Shown: positions 44,719-53,444 of the stretch, one piece after another | How positions within the stretch are numbered: the first letter of the stretch is position 1 | Layout: each line of letters begins with the position of its first letter | DNA from: Micavibrio aeruginosavorus EPB | Lineage (GTDB): Bacteria > Pseudomonadota > Alphaproteobacteria > Micavibrionales > Micavibrionaceae | Direction of reading: 5' to 3' | Assembly: GCF_000348745.1 (NCBI RefSeq) | Contig: NC_020812.1 | Location: forward strand, 124,001 to 188,000 | DNA length: 64,000 nucleotides | Position numbers and translations under genes: made by a program | The notes under the pieces: generated by a model | What the model saw: only the letters and a program-made list of their open reading frames with translations | Told to the model about the DNA's origin: nothing | Database searches by the model: none

Positions 44719-46074
44719 CTACAGGCTTTCACGAAACCGCACCGGGGTGCCGGCGGGGCCGCCGATCAGCTCATCCTCCCGCATGACGATATGGCCGCGC
44801 ACCACGGTCATGATCGGCCATCCGGTCACGCGCATACCGTCATATGGGGTCCAGCCGCATTTGGATTTTTGCTGGGCGTTGGTGATGGTGCGTTCGGCGT
44901 TCAAATCGACAATGGTGAAATCGGCATCGTAACCAAGGGCGATGCGGCCCTTGTTTGCAATTTGATGGATGCGCTGTGGGCCATAACTGACCAATTCGAC
45001 AAAACGCTCCAGGCTCAACCGTCCGTGATGGATATGGTTCAGCATAATGGGGACCAGTGTTTGTACGCCGGGCGTGCCGCTGGGGCTGGCGGGATAGGTC
45101 TGGTTTTTCTCTTCGATCGTGTGCGCCGCGTGGTCGGACCCCAGAATGTCGATCAGCCCGTTATTGACGGCGGCCCACAATGCATCCTGATGCCGTTGTT
45201 CGCGAATGGGGGGATTTTGCTGGGCCCGCGTCCCCAATCGTTCATAACAGTCCGGTGCCGCCATGCTCAGATGGTTGGGCAAGACCTCGCAACTGACAAT
45301 ATCTTTGTGATCCTTGATAATTTCCAGCTCTTCCGCCGTGCTGATGTGCAGAATATGCACCCGTCGCCCGGTTTTGCGCGCCAGCCTGATCAGTCGTGTT
45401 GTCGCCGATACACATGATTCGACGGATCGCCAGACCGGGTGTAACCGCACGTCATGGCTGTCACCCAATAATGTGCCCTTGTTGGCGTTCATCATCGCCT
45501 CGTCTTCGGCGTGGGCGGCAACAACGCGCTTGCCGTGGCGCAGGATGTTTTCGATATGGTCGTCCTCCGCACACAATAAATCACCCGTGGAGGATCCCAT
45601 GAAAATTTTGATGCCGCATACGCCGGGCAAATTTTCCCACGCGGCCAGTTGTGTGGCGTTGGTCGCCGTGCCACCAAAATAAAACGCGTAATCAACCCAT
45701 GGTGCACGCGCGGCCAGGTGCATTTTGTCGGCTAGTGTTTCGGGCGTGGTGGTCAGGGGTTTGACATTGGGCATGTCGAAAATGGCGGTGACGCCCCCGG
45801 CGGCCGCGGCCATGGTGCCGTGTTCAATATCTTCCTTGTGGGTCAGTCCGGGTTCGCGGAAATGCACCTGCGTATCAATCACGCCGGGCAGGATATGCAG
45901 CCCCGCACAATCAACCCGATTCGCCGCACTGGTGGTGCGCAGGTCGCCCAGAGCGACAATCTGCCCATCCCGTACCCCCACATCCGTCACGGCCCGCCCG
46001 CCGGGCGTCATCACCGTGCCACCGGCCAGAATCAGGTCAAAACCAGGTGTTTCAAAGGCGGGGGCTTGGGTCAT
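44719..46074 (-). CDS. pyrC: Dihydroorotase
   Basis: Cyclises carbamoyl aspartate in pyrimidine synthesis. Class I enzyme of 451 residues: DTQVHFREPGLTHKEDI with the HxH metal pair, GIKIFMGSSTGDLL with the lysine usually carboxylated, AAHAEDE, HILHISTAEE with the next His, and DILGSDHAAHT with the catalytic Asp. The complete metal set separates it from the inactive PyrX type. Divergent from the 46176 regulator. Confidence 0.9.
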   Translation of the reverse strand: MTQAPAFETPGFDLILAGGTVMTPGGRAVTDVGVRDGQIVALGDLRTTSAANRVDCAGLHILPGVIDTQVHFREPGLTHKEDIEHGTMAAAAGGVTAIFDMPNVKPLTTTPETLADKMHLAARAPWVDYAFYFGGTATNATQLAAWENLPGVCGIKIFMGSSTGDLLCAEDDHIENILRHGKRVVAAHAEDEAMMNANKGTLLGDSHDVRLHPVWRSVESCVSATTRLIRLARKTGRRVHILHISTAEELEIIKDHKDIVSCEVLPNHLSMAAPDCYERLGTRAQQNPPIREQRHQDALWAAVNNGLIDILGSDHAAHTIEEKNQTYPASPSGTPGVQTLVPIMLNHIHHGRLSLERFVELVSYGPQRIHQIANKGRIALGYDADFTIVDLNAERTITNAQQKSKCGWTPYDGMRVTGWPIMTVVRGHIVMREDELIGGPAGTPVRFRESL

Positions 46075-46175
46075 GATGGGGGCCTGTGATATGATTAAGG
46101 TCAGGTTTTTACACGGAAATTTAAGGTCCGTCAGGGGATAATAGGCGGCAGGGGTTCAAAGGAAAAGCACCTTTC

Positions 46176-47060
46176 ATGGAAATTATTCGCGAAAGCGCCG
46201 AACATCATTTTCTCACCTTCGTCGAGGTGATGCGCACCGACCCGAAGGGGTGGGTGGGAATGATTCTGGGCCTGTCGCGCAAATATAACCATGACGCCAT
46301 GATCAGCGACTTGATGACCATCCCGGCGAAGCAGGCCGCATTGGCCGCAGAGGGCGATCAATGGGTCGATTATTTTTCCGAAAAAACCGGCATTCTGGAC
46401 AAGCCGACACTCTATCGTTTTGCCGATGGCGATGTTTTGCTGGTCACGCGGATCCTGACGGAACAGCAACAGGATCGCCTGTTCGACATGCACCGCGAAA
46501 TCACGGACCAGCATAAAATTTCATCCTGCGATGTTTTGAATTTCGGACGTGAAATGATGGTCGCGCAAAAACTGGCCGACCGCAAAATGCTGACGCAGCA
46601 GCGCAGCAAGGCCTATCTGGCCATGGCGGATCAAAACCGTGTCTCCTCCATCGCCGTGCGCCGCGATCGCCGCGATTCGGCTCTGATTTTATTGGTCGAA
46701 GATGATCGTTTCACCGCGTCCTACACCACCGGGATTTTGCAGAAGGATTACGATCTGGTTCATTCCAAAGTGGGCGAGGATGCCATTCTGGCCTATATCG
46801 AACACGCCCCCGATGTGGTGTTTCTGGATATCCATTTGCCGGGCCTGAACGGGCATGAAACGCTGGACGCCATCCGCAAGGTGGATCCGGCGGCCTATAT
46901 CATCATGCTCTCGGTCGATACGGTGAAGGAAAATATCGTCAACGCATCCAAGGGCGGGGCGTCGGGGTTCCTGAAAAAACCCTTCTCCAAGGACCGGATG
47001 CTGGCCATCGTCCAAAAATCCCCCTTTATCAAAGGGGGAAAGGTGCCTTTCTTTAACTAA
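46176..47060 (+). CDS. Response regulator with C-terminal receiver domain
   Basis: Protein of 294 residues. Residues 1-165 form an unrecognised, mostly helical region. Residues 170-290 are a CheY-like receiver: LLVEDDRF, phosphoacceptor in VVFLDIHLPG, Ser in IMLSVD and Lys in FLKKPFS. The output must be the N-terminal part. AAAGGAAAAG lies upstream of the ATG. The last residues (KSPFIKGG) are encoded by a 21-bp palindrome, suggesting a repeat has supplied the C terminus. No kinase is adjacent. Confidence 0.82.
   Translation: MEIIRESAEHHFLTFVEVMRTDPKGWVGMILGLSRKYNHDAMISDLMTIPAKQAALAAEGDQWVDYFSEKTGILDKPTLYRFADGDVLLVTRILTEQQQDRLFDMHREITDQHKISSCDVLNFGREMMVAQKLADRKMLTQQRSKAYLAMADQNRVSSIAVRRDRRDSALILLVEDDRFTASYTTGILQKDYDLVHSKVGEDAILAYIEHAPDVVFLDIHLPGLNGHETLDAIRKVDPAAYIIMLSVDTVKENIVNASKGGASGFLKKPFSKDRMLAIVQKSPFIKGGKVPFFN
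47019..47039. repeat. REP-like palindrome inside a coding end
   Basis: TCCCCCTTT-ATC-AAAGGGGGA, 9-bp arms around 3 bases. It forms the last codons of the response regulator. No second copy was noticed in the window. Confidence 0.55.
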
Positions 47061-47109
47061 ATCATCCTGCTATAGATTTTTGACGGATTTCATACGTTTT
47101 TGACGGATC

Positions 47110-48519
47110 ATGATCATGGCCGATATGCCTGTTTTACGCCTGCATAATTCTCTCTCTGGTGAAAAGGAGGAGTTTCGTCCAATTAACCCTAAGCGTGTCA
47201 CAATGTACGCCTGTGGCCCGACGGTGTACAGTTTTGCCCATATTGGCAATGCCCGTATGGCGGTCTCGTTTGATCTGTTGAACCGTGTTCTGCGCCATCT
47301 CTACCCGCGCGTGACCTATGTGTCCAACATCACGGATGTGGACGACAAAATCATGGCGGCGTCGAAGGATACGGGTGAAGCGATTGATGTGATTACCCGA
47401 CGTTACGAAAAAATTTATAATAGCGATATGAAGAAGCTGGGTGTTAGGAAGCCAGATGTTCAGCCGAGGGCGACTGAACACATATTAGAAATGATCGCCA
47501 TTATATCAATGCTAATAGCTAAAAAGCATGCCTATGAACAAGATGGGCATGTTCTCTTTGATGTCAATTCGTATCCTGGTTACGGGGTTTTATCCAAGCG
47601 TTTGCAAGAAGATCAGATTGCGGGCTCTAGAGTTGATGTCGGTTTATATAAAAAAAATTCCGCGGATTTTGTTCTGTGGAAACCATCGACACCGGACCAG
47701 CCGGGTTGGGATTCCCCATGGGGCCGTGGCCGTCCGGGCTGGCACATTGAATGCTCGGCCATGGCGGAAAAACATCTGGGGCTGCCGTTTGATATTCATG
47801 GCGGCGGGGCCGATTTGAAATTCCCGCACCATGAAAACGAAATCGCGCAAAGCTGCTGCGCCCACGGGCATGAAACCGACCCGCGCGCCTTTGCCCGCAT
47901 GTGGGTGCATAACGGGTTCGTCACCGTGGCGGGTGAAAAAATGTCCAAATCATTGGGCAATTTCCTACTGGCGCACGATTTGCTGAAAGATCACCCGGGG
48001 GAGGTTTTGCGCCTGGCCCTGCTGGCCGCCCATTATCGTCAACCGCTCGATTGGACCGAAAACGGCCTGCATCAGGCGCGCAAAAATCTGGATACGTTGT
48101 ACCGCGCACTGGATGTTCTGTCCGATGTGCCGGATGGCGATGCCGTTGTGCATCATGGCGTCATGGCGGCATTGTGTGATGATTTGAACATGCCCCTTGC
48201 GCTCGCCGCTTTGCTGGCCTTGGCGAAGGACGCCAACCGTGCCGATCTGAGCGAATCGGAAAAGATCGCAATCAAGGCGTCGCTGAAGGGCACCGGGGCT
48301 TTGCTGGGCCTGTTACAGCAAGACCCGAAAACATGGTTTCAAGGTGGCGCGGCCAATGATGACGATGCCGAAATTGATGCCCTGCTGAAGGAACGGACCG
48401 AGGCCCGCAAGAACAAGGATTTCAAGCGCGCCGATGAAATCCGCGACCTGTTCGCCGCCAAGGGGATCGAAATCGAAGACACCCCGACCGGGCCGAAATG
48501 GCGCCGGGCGGTGAAGTAA
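47110..48519 (+). CDS. cysS: Cysteinyl-tRNA synthetase
   Basis: Class I synthetase of 469 residues. Zinc-binding CGPTVY and [14 protein letters not shown] as the HIGH motif, [15 protein letters not shown], and KMSKSLGNF as the KMSKS loop. Length is normal. Starts at 47116 or 47125 are possible. The segment at about 47405-47670 (residues 99-187) is clearly AT-richer than the rest, using ATA, TTA, CTA, AGG and AGA codons that the remainder avoids, while the protein remains in frame and conserved. This looks like a recombinant patch. Confidence 0.95.
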   Translation: MIMADMPVLRLHNSLSGEKEEFRPINPKRVTMYACGPTVYSFAHIGNARMAVSFDLLNRVLRHLYPRVTYVSNITDVDDKIMAASKDTGEAIDVITRRYEKIYNSDMKKLGVRKPDVQPRATEHILEMIAIISMLIAKKHAYEQDGHVLFDVNSYPGYGVLSKRLQEDQIAGSRVDVGLYKKNSADFVLWKPSTPDQPGWDSPWGRGRPGWHIECSAMAEKHLGLPFDIHGGGADLKFPHHENEIAQSCCAHGHETDPRAFARMWVHNGFVTVAGEKMSKSLGNFLLAHDLLKDHPGEVLRLALLAAHYRQPLDWTENGLHQARKNLDTLYRALDVLSDVPDGDAVVHHGVMAALCDDLNMPLALAALLALAKDANRADLSESEKIAIKASLKGTGALLGLLQQDPKTWFQGGAANDDDAEIDALLKERTEARKNKDFKRADEIRDLFAAKGIEIEDTPTGPKWRRAVK

Positions 48520-48562
48520 AGCGGGCTGGCAATCGGGTGGTGTTTGGGCTAAAACGGATTTT

Positions 48563-49312
48563 ATGATGACCCCAGTTTCCAATATGCCGGCGCGCGGTCT
48601 GGTCGCGCACCATTTATCCAAGACCTACAAAAAACGTCCCGTTCTGCGCGATGTCAGTGTGCATGTGCAACGGGGTGAAGCCGTGGCCTTGCTCGGTCCC
48701 AACGGTGCCGGTAAAACGACCAGCTTTTACATCATCACCGGCCTGATCGGGGCCGATTCCGGCATGATCATGCTGGATGGGCAGGATATCACCAACCTGC
48801 CCATGTATCGCCGCGCCCGTCTGGGTATTGGCTATCTGCCCCAGGAATCGTCGATCTTCCGCGGCCTGTCGGTCGAGGACAATATTCGCGCCGTGTTGCA
48901 GGCCCAGAATTTGAACCGTGAGGATCAGGAAGCCCTGCTGGATGAATTGCTGGCGGAATTTTCCGTCGACCATTTGCGCCGCGCCCCGGCCATTGCCCTG
49001 TCGGGTGGTGAACGCCGTCGTGTTGAAATTGCCCGCGCGCTGGCCAGCCGCCCGTCTTTCATCCTGCTCGATGAACCCCTCGCCGGGATTGATCCGATTG
49101 CGATTGGCGAAATCCGCACCCTGATTTCACATCTGAAGGATAAAGGCATCGGCGTCCTGATCACCGATCACAACGTGCGCGATACGCTCGATCTGGTCGA
49201 TCGCGCGTATATCCTGCATGATGGTCACGTATTGATGGAAGGGTCTCCAGCCGAAATCATCGCGCACGATGATGTGCGCCGTGTCTATCTCGGTGAAACA
49301 TTCGCGATGTGA
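48563..49312 (+). CDS. lptB: LPS export ABC transporter ATP-binding protein
   Basis: ATPase of the Lpt machine that drives lipopolysaccharide from the inner to the outer membrane. It has 249 residues with Walker A GPNGAGKTT, Q-loop YLPQESSIFRGL, signature LSGGERRR, Walker B FILLDEPLAGIDP and H-loop ITDHNVRDTL. QESSIFRGLSVEDN is characteristic of LptB. In relatives it directly follows lptA and precedes rpoN; here lptC and lptA lie 8 kb to the right, while rpoN follows after one opposite-strand gene. Confidence 0.95.
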   Translation: MMTPVSNMPARGLVAHHLSKTYKKRPVLRDVSVHVQRGEAVALLGPNGAGKTTSFYIITGLIGADSGMIMLDGQDITNLPMYRRARLGIGYLPQESSIFRGLSVEDNIRAVLQAQNLNREDQEALLDELLAEFSVDHLRRAPAIALSGGERRRVEIARALASRPSFILLDEPLAGIDPIAIGEIRTLISHLKDKGIGVLITDHNVRDTLDLVDRAYILHDGHVLMEGSPAEIIAHDDVRRVYLGETFAM

Positions 49313-49313
49313 T

Positions 49314-50261
49314 TTAGCCCAGGATTTTTTTCAAACTTTGTGAACACTGCGCCAGTTTTTGGCGCGGTGTTTTTTTATACAATGCCGCGATAAAGGCGTT
49401 GTAATTCATCTTGTTCATATACGGGTGGGGTGTGAAATATTGCACCATGTGCGCACACTCCGCCGCGGTCAGGGTGTGCAGGCTGAGGCCCACATGCTGT
49501 AACGCCTGTTCTAATTCCTGCATATAATCGTCAATATGATCGTTGATGTATTGCTGGCGCGTTCCTTCCGGTGCGCCCACCCATGCAAATCCGGCCAAGG
49601 CCTTGGCGATGGCGGGTATGGCGTTTTTATCTGCGTGCAATTGGAACGATTTCTGTCTTTGCGGCGGATATGCGGATGCCGCTGCCAATACATGCCCGCC
49701 ATTATGATGCAGGAAACTGATCATATTCGCCGCCGTTGTTCCTTGCTCGTATGCATCATCAAACACAACGAAATATGATGGCGCGTTGTTGTTACGATCC
49801 ATAAAGGGCAGGGGGTCGATCTGATGCGCGGCGACAAATCCGAAATGATGTTTGGCGCGCAATGTTTGCACCAAACCCTGTGCCTTGGAACTGGACCGAT
49901 TCAAATGTCGCAATTCGCACAATCCTGTGGCCAGTCGCCAATCCACGCGCGGAATATGGCGTCGCAATTCGGTTTGAAACCGCCTGGCCATCAAGGTTAA
50001 ATTTTGCGGTTCTGGAAAAATGCGTGATGGGCTTTTGTGCGGATAGGCAATGGTCACAATATTATCCGGTGCATCTGTGCCACGGATTTTATCCAACTGC
50101 GCTAAAATTACATCTTTAAAAACGGACAGGTCGATCGGCTGTGTGTACCCCTTCACATGCACGACGTCGGGAAAATCATCGCGCAGCGGCAGGCGTGTAT
50201 CCACATTCACCAACGGGCGTGGTGCGGCATGGGTTTGGAAAAGCTGCGCCAGAAAACTCAC
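49314..50261 (-). CDS. Phosphoribosyltransferase-like hypothetical protein
   Basis: Protein of 315 residues, family not recognised with confidence. Residues about 165-200 read YFVVFDDAYEQGTTAANMI followed by a hydrophobic strand, which resembles the PRPP-binding loop of type I phosphoribosyltransferases (two acidic residues, then GTT). The rest shows no known signature. It interrupts the usual lptB-rpoN adjacency on the opposite strand, convergent with lptB (1-bp gap) and divergent from rpoN. Confidence 0.65.
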   Translation of the reverse strand: MSFLAQLFQTHAAPRPLVNVDTRLPLRDDFPDVVHVKGYTQPIDLSVFKDVILAQLDKIRGTDAPDNIVTIAYPHKSPSRIFPEPQNLTLMARRFQTELRRHIPRVDWRLATGLCELRHLNRSSSKAQGLVQTLRAKHHFGFVAAHQIDPLPFMDRNNNAPSYFVVFDDAYEQGTTAANMISFLHHNGGHVLAAASAYPPQRQKSFQLHADKNAIPAIAKALAGFAWVGAPEGTRQQYINDHIDDYMQELEQALQHVGLSLHTLTAAECAHMVQYFTPHPYMNKMNYNAFIAALYKKTPRQKLAQCSQSLKKILG

Positions 50262-50384
50262 GGGCCATGTCTTTCGGTTGATGCGCGGATCGGGGGACCC
50301 TAAAGCGCCGTTTAAATTATGTCAAACATTCCAGGGGCATACCCATATAACCCTCTGAAAGCCCCATGATTTCCGCCAATTTTG

Positions 50385-50393
50385 TGGTATAGT
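50385..50393 (+). promoter_or_regulatory. Extended -10 promoter of rpoN, likely leaderless
   Basis: TGGTATAGT (TG-N-TATAGT) ends 6 bases before the ATG at 50400, so the predicted transcript begins at the start codon. No ribosome site is present. The 15-bp context TTTTGTG(C/G)TATAGTT is shared with the promoter at 8514. Confidence 0.5.
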
Positions 50394-50399
50394 TATTGC

Positions 50400-51896
50400 A
50401 TGTCCAATGTGTCCCAACGGCTGGATCTTCGCCAGTCTCAAAACCTCGTCATGACCCCGCAACTGCAACAGGCCATCAAGCTGTTGCAGATGAATAATAT
50501 CGAACTGGCGGAATATATTGAGGAAGAGCTGGAAAAAAACCCGCTGCTGGAAAAAGGTGAACCCGACGCGCAGGCCAGCGTTGAAGGCGAGGCGGACACA
50601 ACCGCCGCCGAATCGCCCGCCCCGGAACGCGATGCGCTGGAAAGCGGGTTTGACGAAAACTGGACCGGGAATGAAGCCGACACGCCATCCTCAACGGCGG
50701 CCAATGCGGGCGATTACACCGGGGCCGATGCGTATAGCGGCACGGGCGCGGGCGGACGCAGCAATTTTGAAAATGATGAAAACTCTCTCGAAAATACGCT
50801 GACGCGCGATAAGACACTGCGCGAACATTTGCTGGAACAGGTGGCGGTGGATACGTCCGACGCGCGTGATCGCATGCTGGCCGCGCTGTTGATCGACCAG
50901 CTCGATGAAACAGGATATTTGCGCGAAGGTGCGGAAACATTGGCCGAACGGCTGGGCTGCCCGCTCGACCGGATGCAGGCTTTGCTGGCGCGCCTGAAAA
51001 AATTCGATCCGCCGGGAATCTTTGCCCGCGACCTGTCCGAATGTCTGGCCCTGCAACTGGATGACCAGGGGCAGTTGGATCAACCGATGCGCATTCTGCT
51101 GCAAAATCTTGATAAGCTGGCCAGCCATGATTACGACGCGCTGGCGCGGGCGTGCGGCGTGAATGAAACCTATCTGCGCGATATGATTGATGATATTCGT
51201 GCGCTTAATCCGCGGCCTGCGTCATCCTTTGACCATTTTGTGGTGCAGACGGTCATTCCCGATGTGGCGATGCGCCCGATCCCAAAATCCGAAGGCGGCG
51301 GCTGGCGCGTTGAATTGAACAACGATGCCTTGCCACGCGTTCTCGTCAACCAATCCTATTACACGACCGTGGCCGGACAGGCCAAAAGCCGTCAGGACAA
51401 GGATTACCTGAATGCGCAGATGAACGCGGCCAGCTGGCTGGTCAAGGCGTTGGACCAGCGCGCGAAAACGATTTTAAAGGTCGCCGCCGAAATCGTGGAA
51501 CAGCAAAACGCCTTCTTCCTGTTCGGGATTGAATTTTTGCAACCGCTGACGTTGAAAGACATCGCGGAAAAAATCGAAATGCACGAAAGCACGGTCAGCC
51601 GTGTGACGACGAATAAATATATCGCCACGCCGCGCGGCATTTTCGAAATGAAATATTTCTTCTCCACCGCCTTGGTCGCGGCGGATGGCACCAGCCATTC
51701 GGCGGAGGCGGTGAAAGCGAAAATCAAATCCATGATCGATGCGGAAAAATCCGATGCCGTGCTGTCCGACGATGCCATCGTCGATGCGCTGAAGGCCGAG
51801 GGCATTGATCTGGCCCGCCGCACCGTGGCCAAATACCGCGAAGGCATGAACATCCCATCCTCGGTCCAGCGCCGGAAGCAGAAGAAAAACGCCTGA
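50400..51896 (+). CDS. rpoN: RNA polymerase sigma-54 factor
   Basis: Sigma-54, 498 residues. The N-terminal glutamine-rich activator region (LRQSQNLVMTPQLQQAIKLL) is followed by an acidic linker at about residues 55-130, the core-binding domain, and a DNA-binding domain ending in the RpoN box ARRTVAKYRE near residue 476. The ATG at 50400 begins MSNVSQRLDL. Followed by hpf as in most proteobacteria; ptsN is displaced to 61.7 kb. No sigma-54 activator is seen in this window. Confidence 0.96.
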   Translation: MSNVSQRLDLRQSQNLVMTPQLQQAIKLLQMNNIELAEYIEEELEKNPLLEKGEPDAQASVEGEADTTAAESPAPERDALESGFDENWTGNEADTPSSTAANAGDYTGADAYSGTGAGGRSNFENDENSLENTLTRDKTLREHLLEQVAVDTSDARDRMLAALLIDQLDETGYLREGAETLAERLGCPLDRMQALLARLKKFDPPGIFARDLSECLALQLDDQGQLDQPMRILLQNLDKLASHDYDALARACGVNETYLRDMIDDIRALNPRPASSFDHFVVQTVIPDVAMRPIPKSEGGGWRVELNNDALPRVLVNQSYYTTVAGQAKSRQDKDYLNAQMNAASWLVKALDQRAKTILKVAAEIVEQQNAFFLFGIEFLQPLTLKDIAEKIEMHESTVSRVTTNKYIATPRGIFEMKYFFSTALVAADGTSHSAEAVKAKIKSMIDAEKSDAVLSDDAIVDALKAEGIDLARRTVAKYREGMNIPSSVQRRKQKKNA

Positions 51897-51916
51897 GGGT
51901 TTCAGCCCTCTTTTGG

Positions 51917-51991
51917 GTCATTCCCGCGACAGCCGGAATGCGGAGAAGAGGGCGGATGGGCTGTCTGGATTCCCGCTTTCGCGGGAATGAC
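51917..51991. repeat. Nested inverted repeat between rpoN and hpf
   Basis: GTCATTCCCGCGACAGCC... (51917-51939) is an imperfect inverted copy of 51969-51991 (ATTCCCGCTTTCGCGGGAAT plus GAC). The right arm is itself a hairpin, TTCCCGC-TTTC-GCGGGAA. It resembles dispersed REP-type elements of proteobacteria. It could protect the rpoN mRNA 3' end. Confidence 0.6.
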
Positions 51992-52092
51992 AACACGGGG
52001 TGGCGAGAGTTAAGAAATTTTATTCTTGTCATAATGACCAATTCATTGATTTATATTGATTTCTTGCCTTTCGATACGGGGGGTAAGTTAAG

Positions 52093-52120
52093 TTGATGTC
52101 AATGATTTGCGGACTAGACT
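52093..52120 (+). promoter_or_regulatory. Candidate sigma-70 promoter of hpf
   Basis: TTGATG, 16-base spacer, TAGACT. This would give a leader of about 130 bases. Confidence 0.35.
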
Positions 52121-52258
52121 CAATAATACGGGGGTACGAAGGCGCGCGACGCGCTTTTGATGGTCCCTGAACCGTGGAGGATTTCGCTAAATAAGCACGT
52201 CACAATCATCCCGCCTAAATCGCAAGATTTTTCTAAACCAAATGTAAGGACGAAAACC

Positions 52259-52876
52259 ATGGAACTATCCGTTCAAGGCAAACAGATCAATGTCGGCGAC
52301 GCACTGCGCGCCCATGTCCAGGAAAAGCTGGAGGATCTGAACGCCAAATTCTTTAATCGCGCGATTGATGCAACGGTCATCTTCTCGCGCGAGGGCCATG
52401 CGTTTTTCAATGCGCATGTATCCATTCGCATCGGTAAAAACATCAACGTCGTCGCCGAAGCCGAAGACACCGACATCTATGCCGCCTTTGACCAGGCTGC
52501 GGTGAAGCTGGCCAAGCAATTGCGCCGTTACAAAAACCGTCTGCGCGATCATCATCGCCGTGCCGAAGACATGCCGGACGATACAATCCTGCAAGCCCGC
52601 AGCTATACCATCGCCCCGGAACAGGATGATGAAGATACAAAGGAATCATCCGGTGAACAGGCCCCGATCATCGTCGCGGAAATGACCACCGACATCCTGA
52701 CGCTCAGCGTGTCCACGGCCGTGATGCACATGGATCTGATGCACCAGAATGCGCTGCTGTTCCGCAACGAAAGCCACGGTGGCCTGAACATGGTCTATCG
52801 CCGCCCGGACGGGCATGTGGGCTGGGTCGACCCGGTCGGCAACGGCCTGTCCGCGCACAAGGAAGCGGCGGAATAA
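52259..52876 (+). CDS. hpf: Long-form ribosome hibernation promoting factor
   Basis: Binds the 30S decoding centre and pairs 70S ribosomes into inactive 100S dimers. It has 205 residues: an N-terminal S30AE domain (MELSVQGKQINVGDALRAH to about residue 105), an acidic linker, and the C-terminal dimerisation domain (LTLSVSTAVMHMDLMHQNALLFRN) with GGLNMVYRRPDGHVGWVDP. The C-terminal domain marks the long form. TAAGGA precedes the ATG at 52259. A strong terminator follows. Confidence 0.94.
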   Translation: MELSVQGKQINVGDALRAHVQEKLEDLNAKFFNRAIDATVIFSREGHAFFNAHVSIRIGKNINVVAEAEDTDIYAAFDQAAVKLAKQLRRYKNRLRDHHRRAEDMPDDTILQARSYTIAPEQDDEDTKESSGEQAPIIVAEMTTDILTLSVSTAVMHMDLMHQNALLFRNESHGGLNMVYRRPDGHVGWVDPVGNGLSAHKEAAE

Positions 52877-52902
52877 TCATCCAATTTCTCTTGAAACGTA
52901 TG

Positions 52903-52935
52903 AACAAGGCGGCCCCGGTGGCCGCCTTGTTTTTT
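52903..52935 (+). terminator. hpf terminator
   Basis: Perfect 12-bp stem AACAAGGCGGCC / GGCCGCCTTGTT with loop CCGGT, followed by a T run. Confidence 0.92.
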
Positions 52936-52962
52936 CATGCGTATGCGGGGTTCGCCCACGCC

Positions 52963-53301
52963 TTACTCTTTTTCCGACACATAAACGGCGCAATCCTCCG
53001 CCCCGACGCGCAACACCGCCATATGGGTGTAATGCGCCACGCGGTCGCCGCCGATGCAAAAATCGTAATACAAATTGGCCGGGAAATAATGATCCGCCGT
53101 GGTCGCCACCACGGTGGCATCCCCAAACGCAATGTAAACCGGCGCGGTGGCACAGACGCTGACGATCCGCGTGTCATCATCAAACGCGGTAGCATTCCGG
53201 CTGGACGTGGCCCCGGCGGTCAACGCATGCGCCCCCCCAGATTTCAGCCGCACGGCGGGGATGGGGGTATTATCACTGTCACGGGGCAGTAAAGTTGCCA
53301 T
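52963..53301 (-). CDS. Hypothetical protein
   Basis: Not recognised, 112 residues, beta-rich, no signal peptide. The ATG at 53301 (MATLLPRDSDNTP) has an excellent AAGGAGAG ribosome site, so it is expressed. The pattern RIVSVCATAPVYIAFGD followed by HYFPANLYYDFCIGGDRVAHY resembles small beta-sandwich proteins found near phage-like structural genes in alphaproteobacteria, but no phage genes lie nearby. Monocistronic between hpf and the REC-GGDEF gene. Confidence 0.7.
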   Translation of the reverse strand: MATLLPRDSDNTPIPAVRLKSGGAHALTAGATSSRNATAFDDDTRIVSVCATAPVYIAFGDATVVATTADHYFPANLYYDFCIGGDRVAHYTHMAVLRVGAEDCAVYVSEKE

Positions 53302-53444
53302 TCTCTCTCTCCTTCCAATCACAATAAAAAACGCGCCGAACCGTGGGGTCAGCGCGCAAAAAAGCCGGGTAAAAAATGGATACAGTGATCCCGGCGACAG
53401 GGGCAGTATCGCCGCGGGTTAGTGGATTGTCAAGGAAATTATTC

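Larger units (their letters stand above)
51897..52258 (+). other. 362-bp intergenic region between rpoN and hpf
   Basis: It holds the nested inverted repeat (51917-51991), an AT-rich stretch (52010-52080) and a candidate hpf promoter at 52093-52120. I see no gene and no sigma-54 type -24/-12 element. Confidence 0.5.

Noticed and set aside
52121-52258. Sigma-54 promoter for hpf
   Set aside because: No GG and GC dinucleotides at -24/-12 spacing in a TGGCAC-N5-TTGC-like context.
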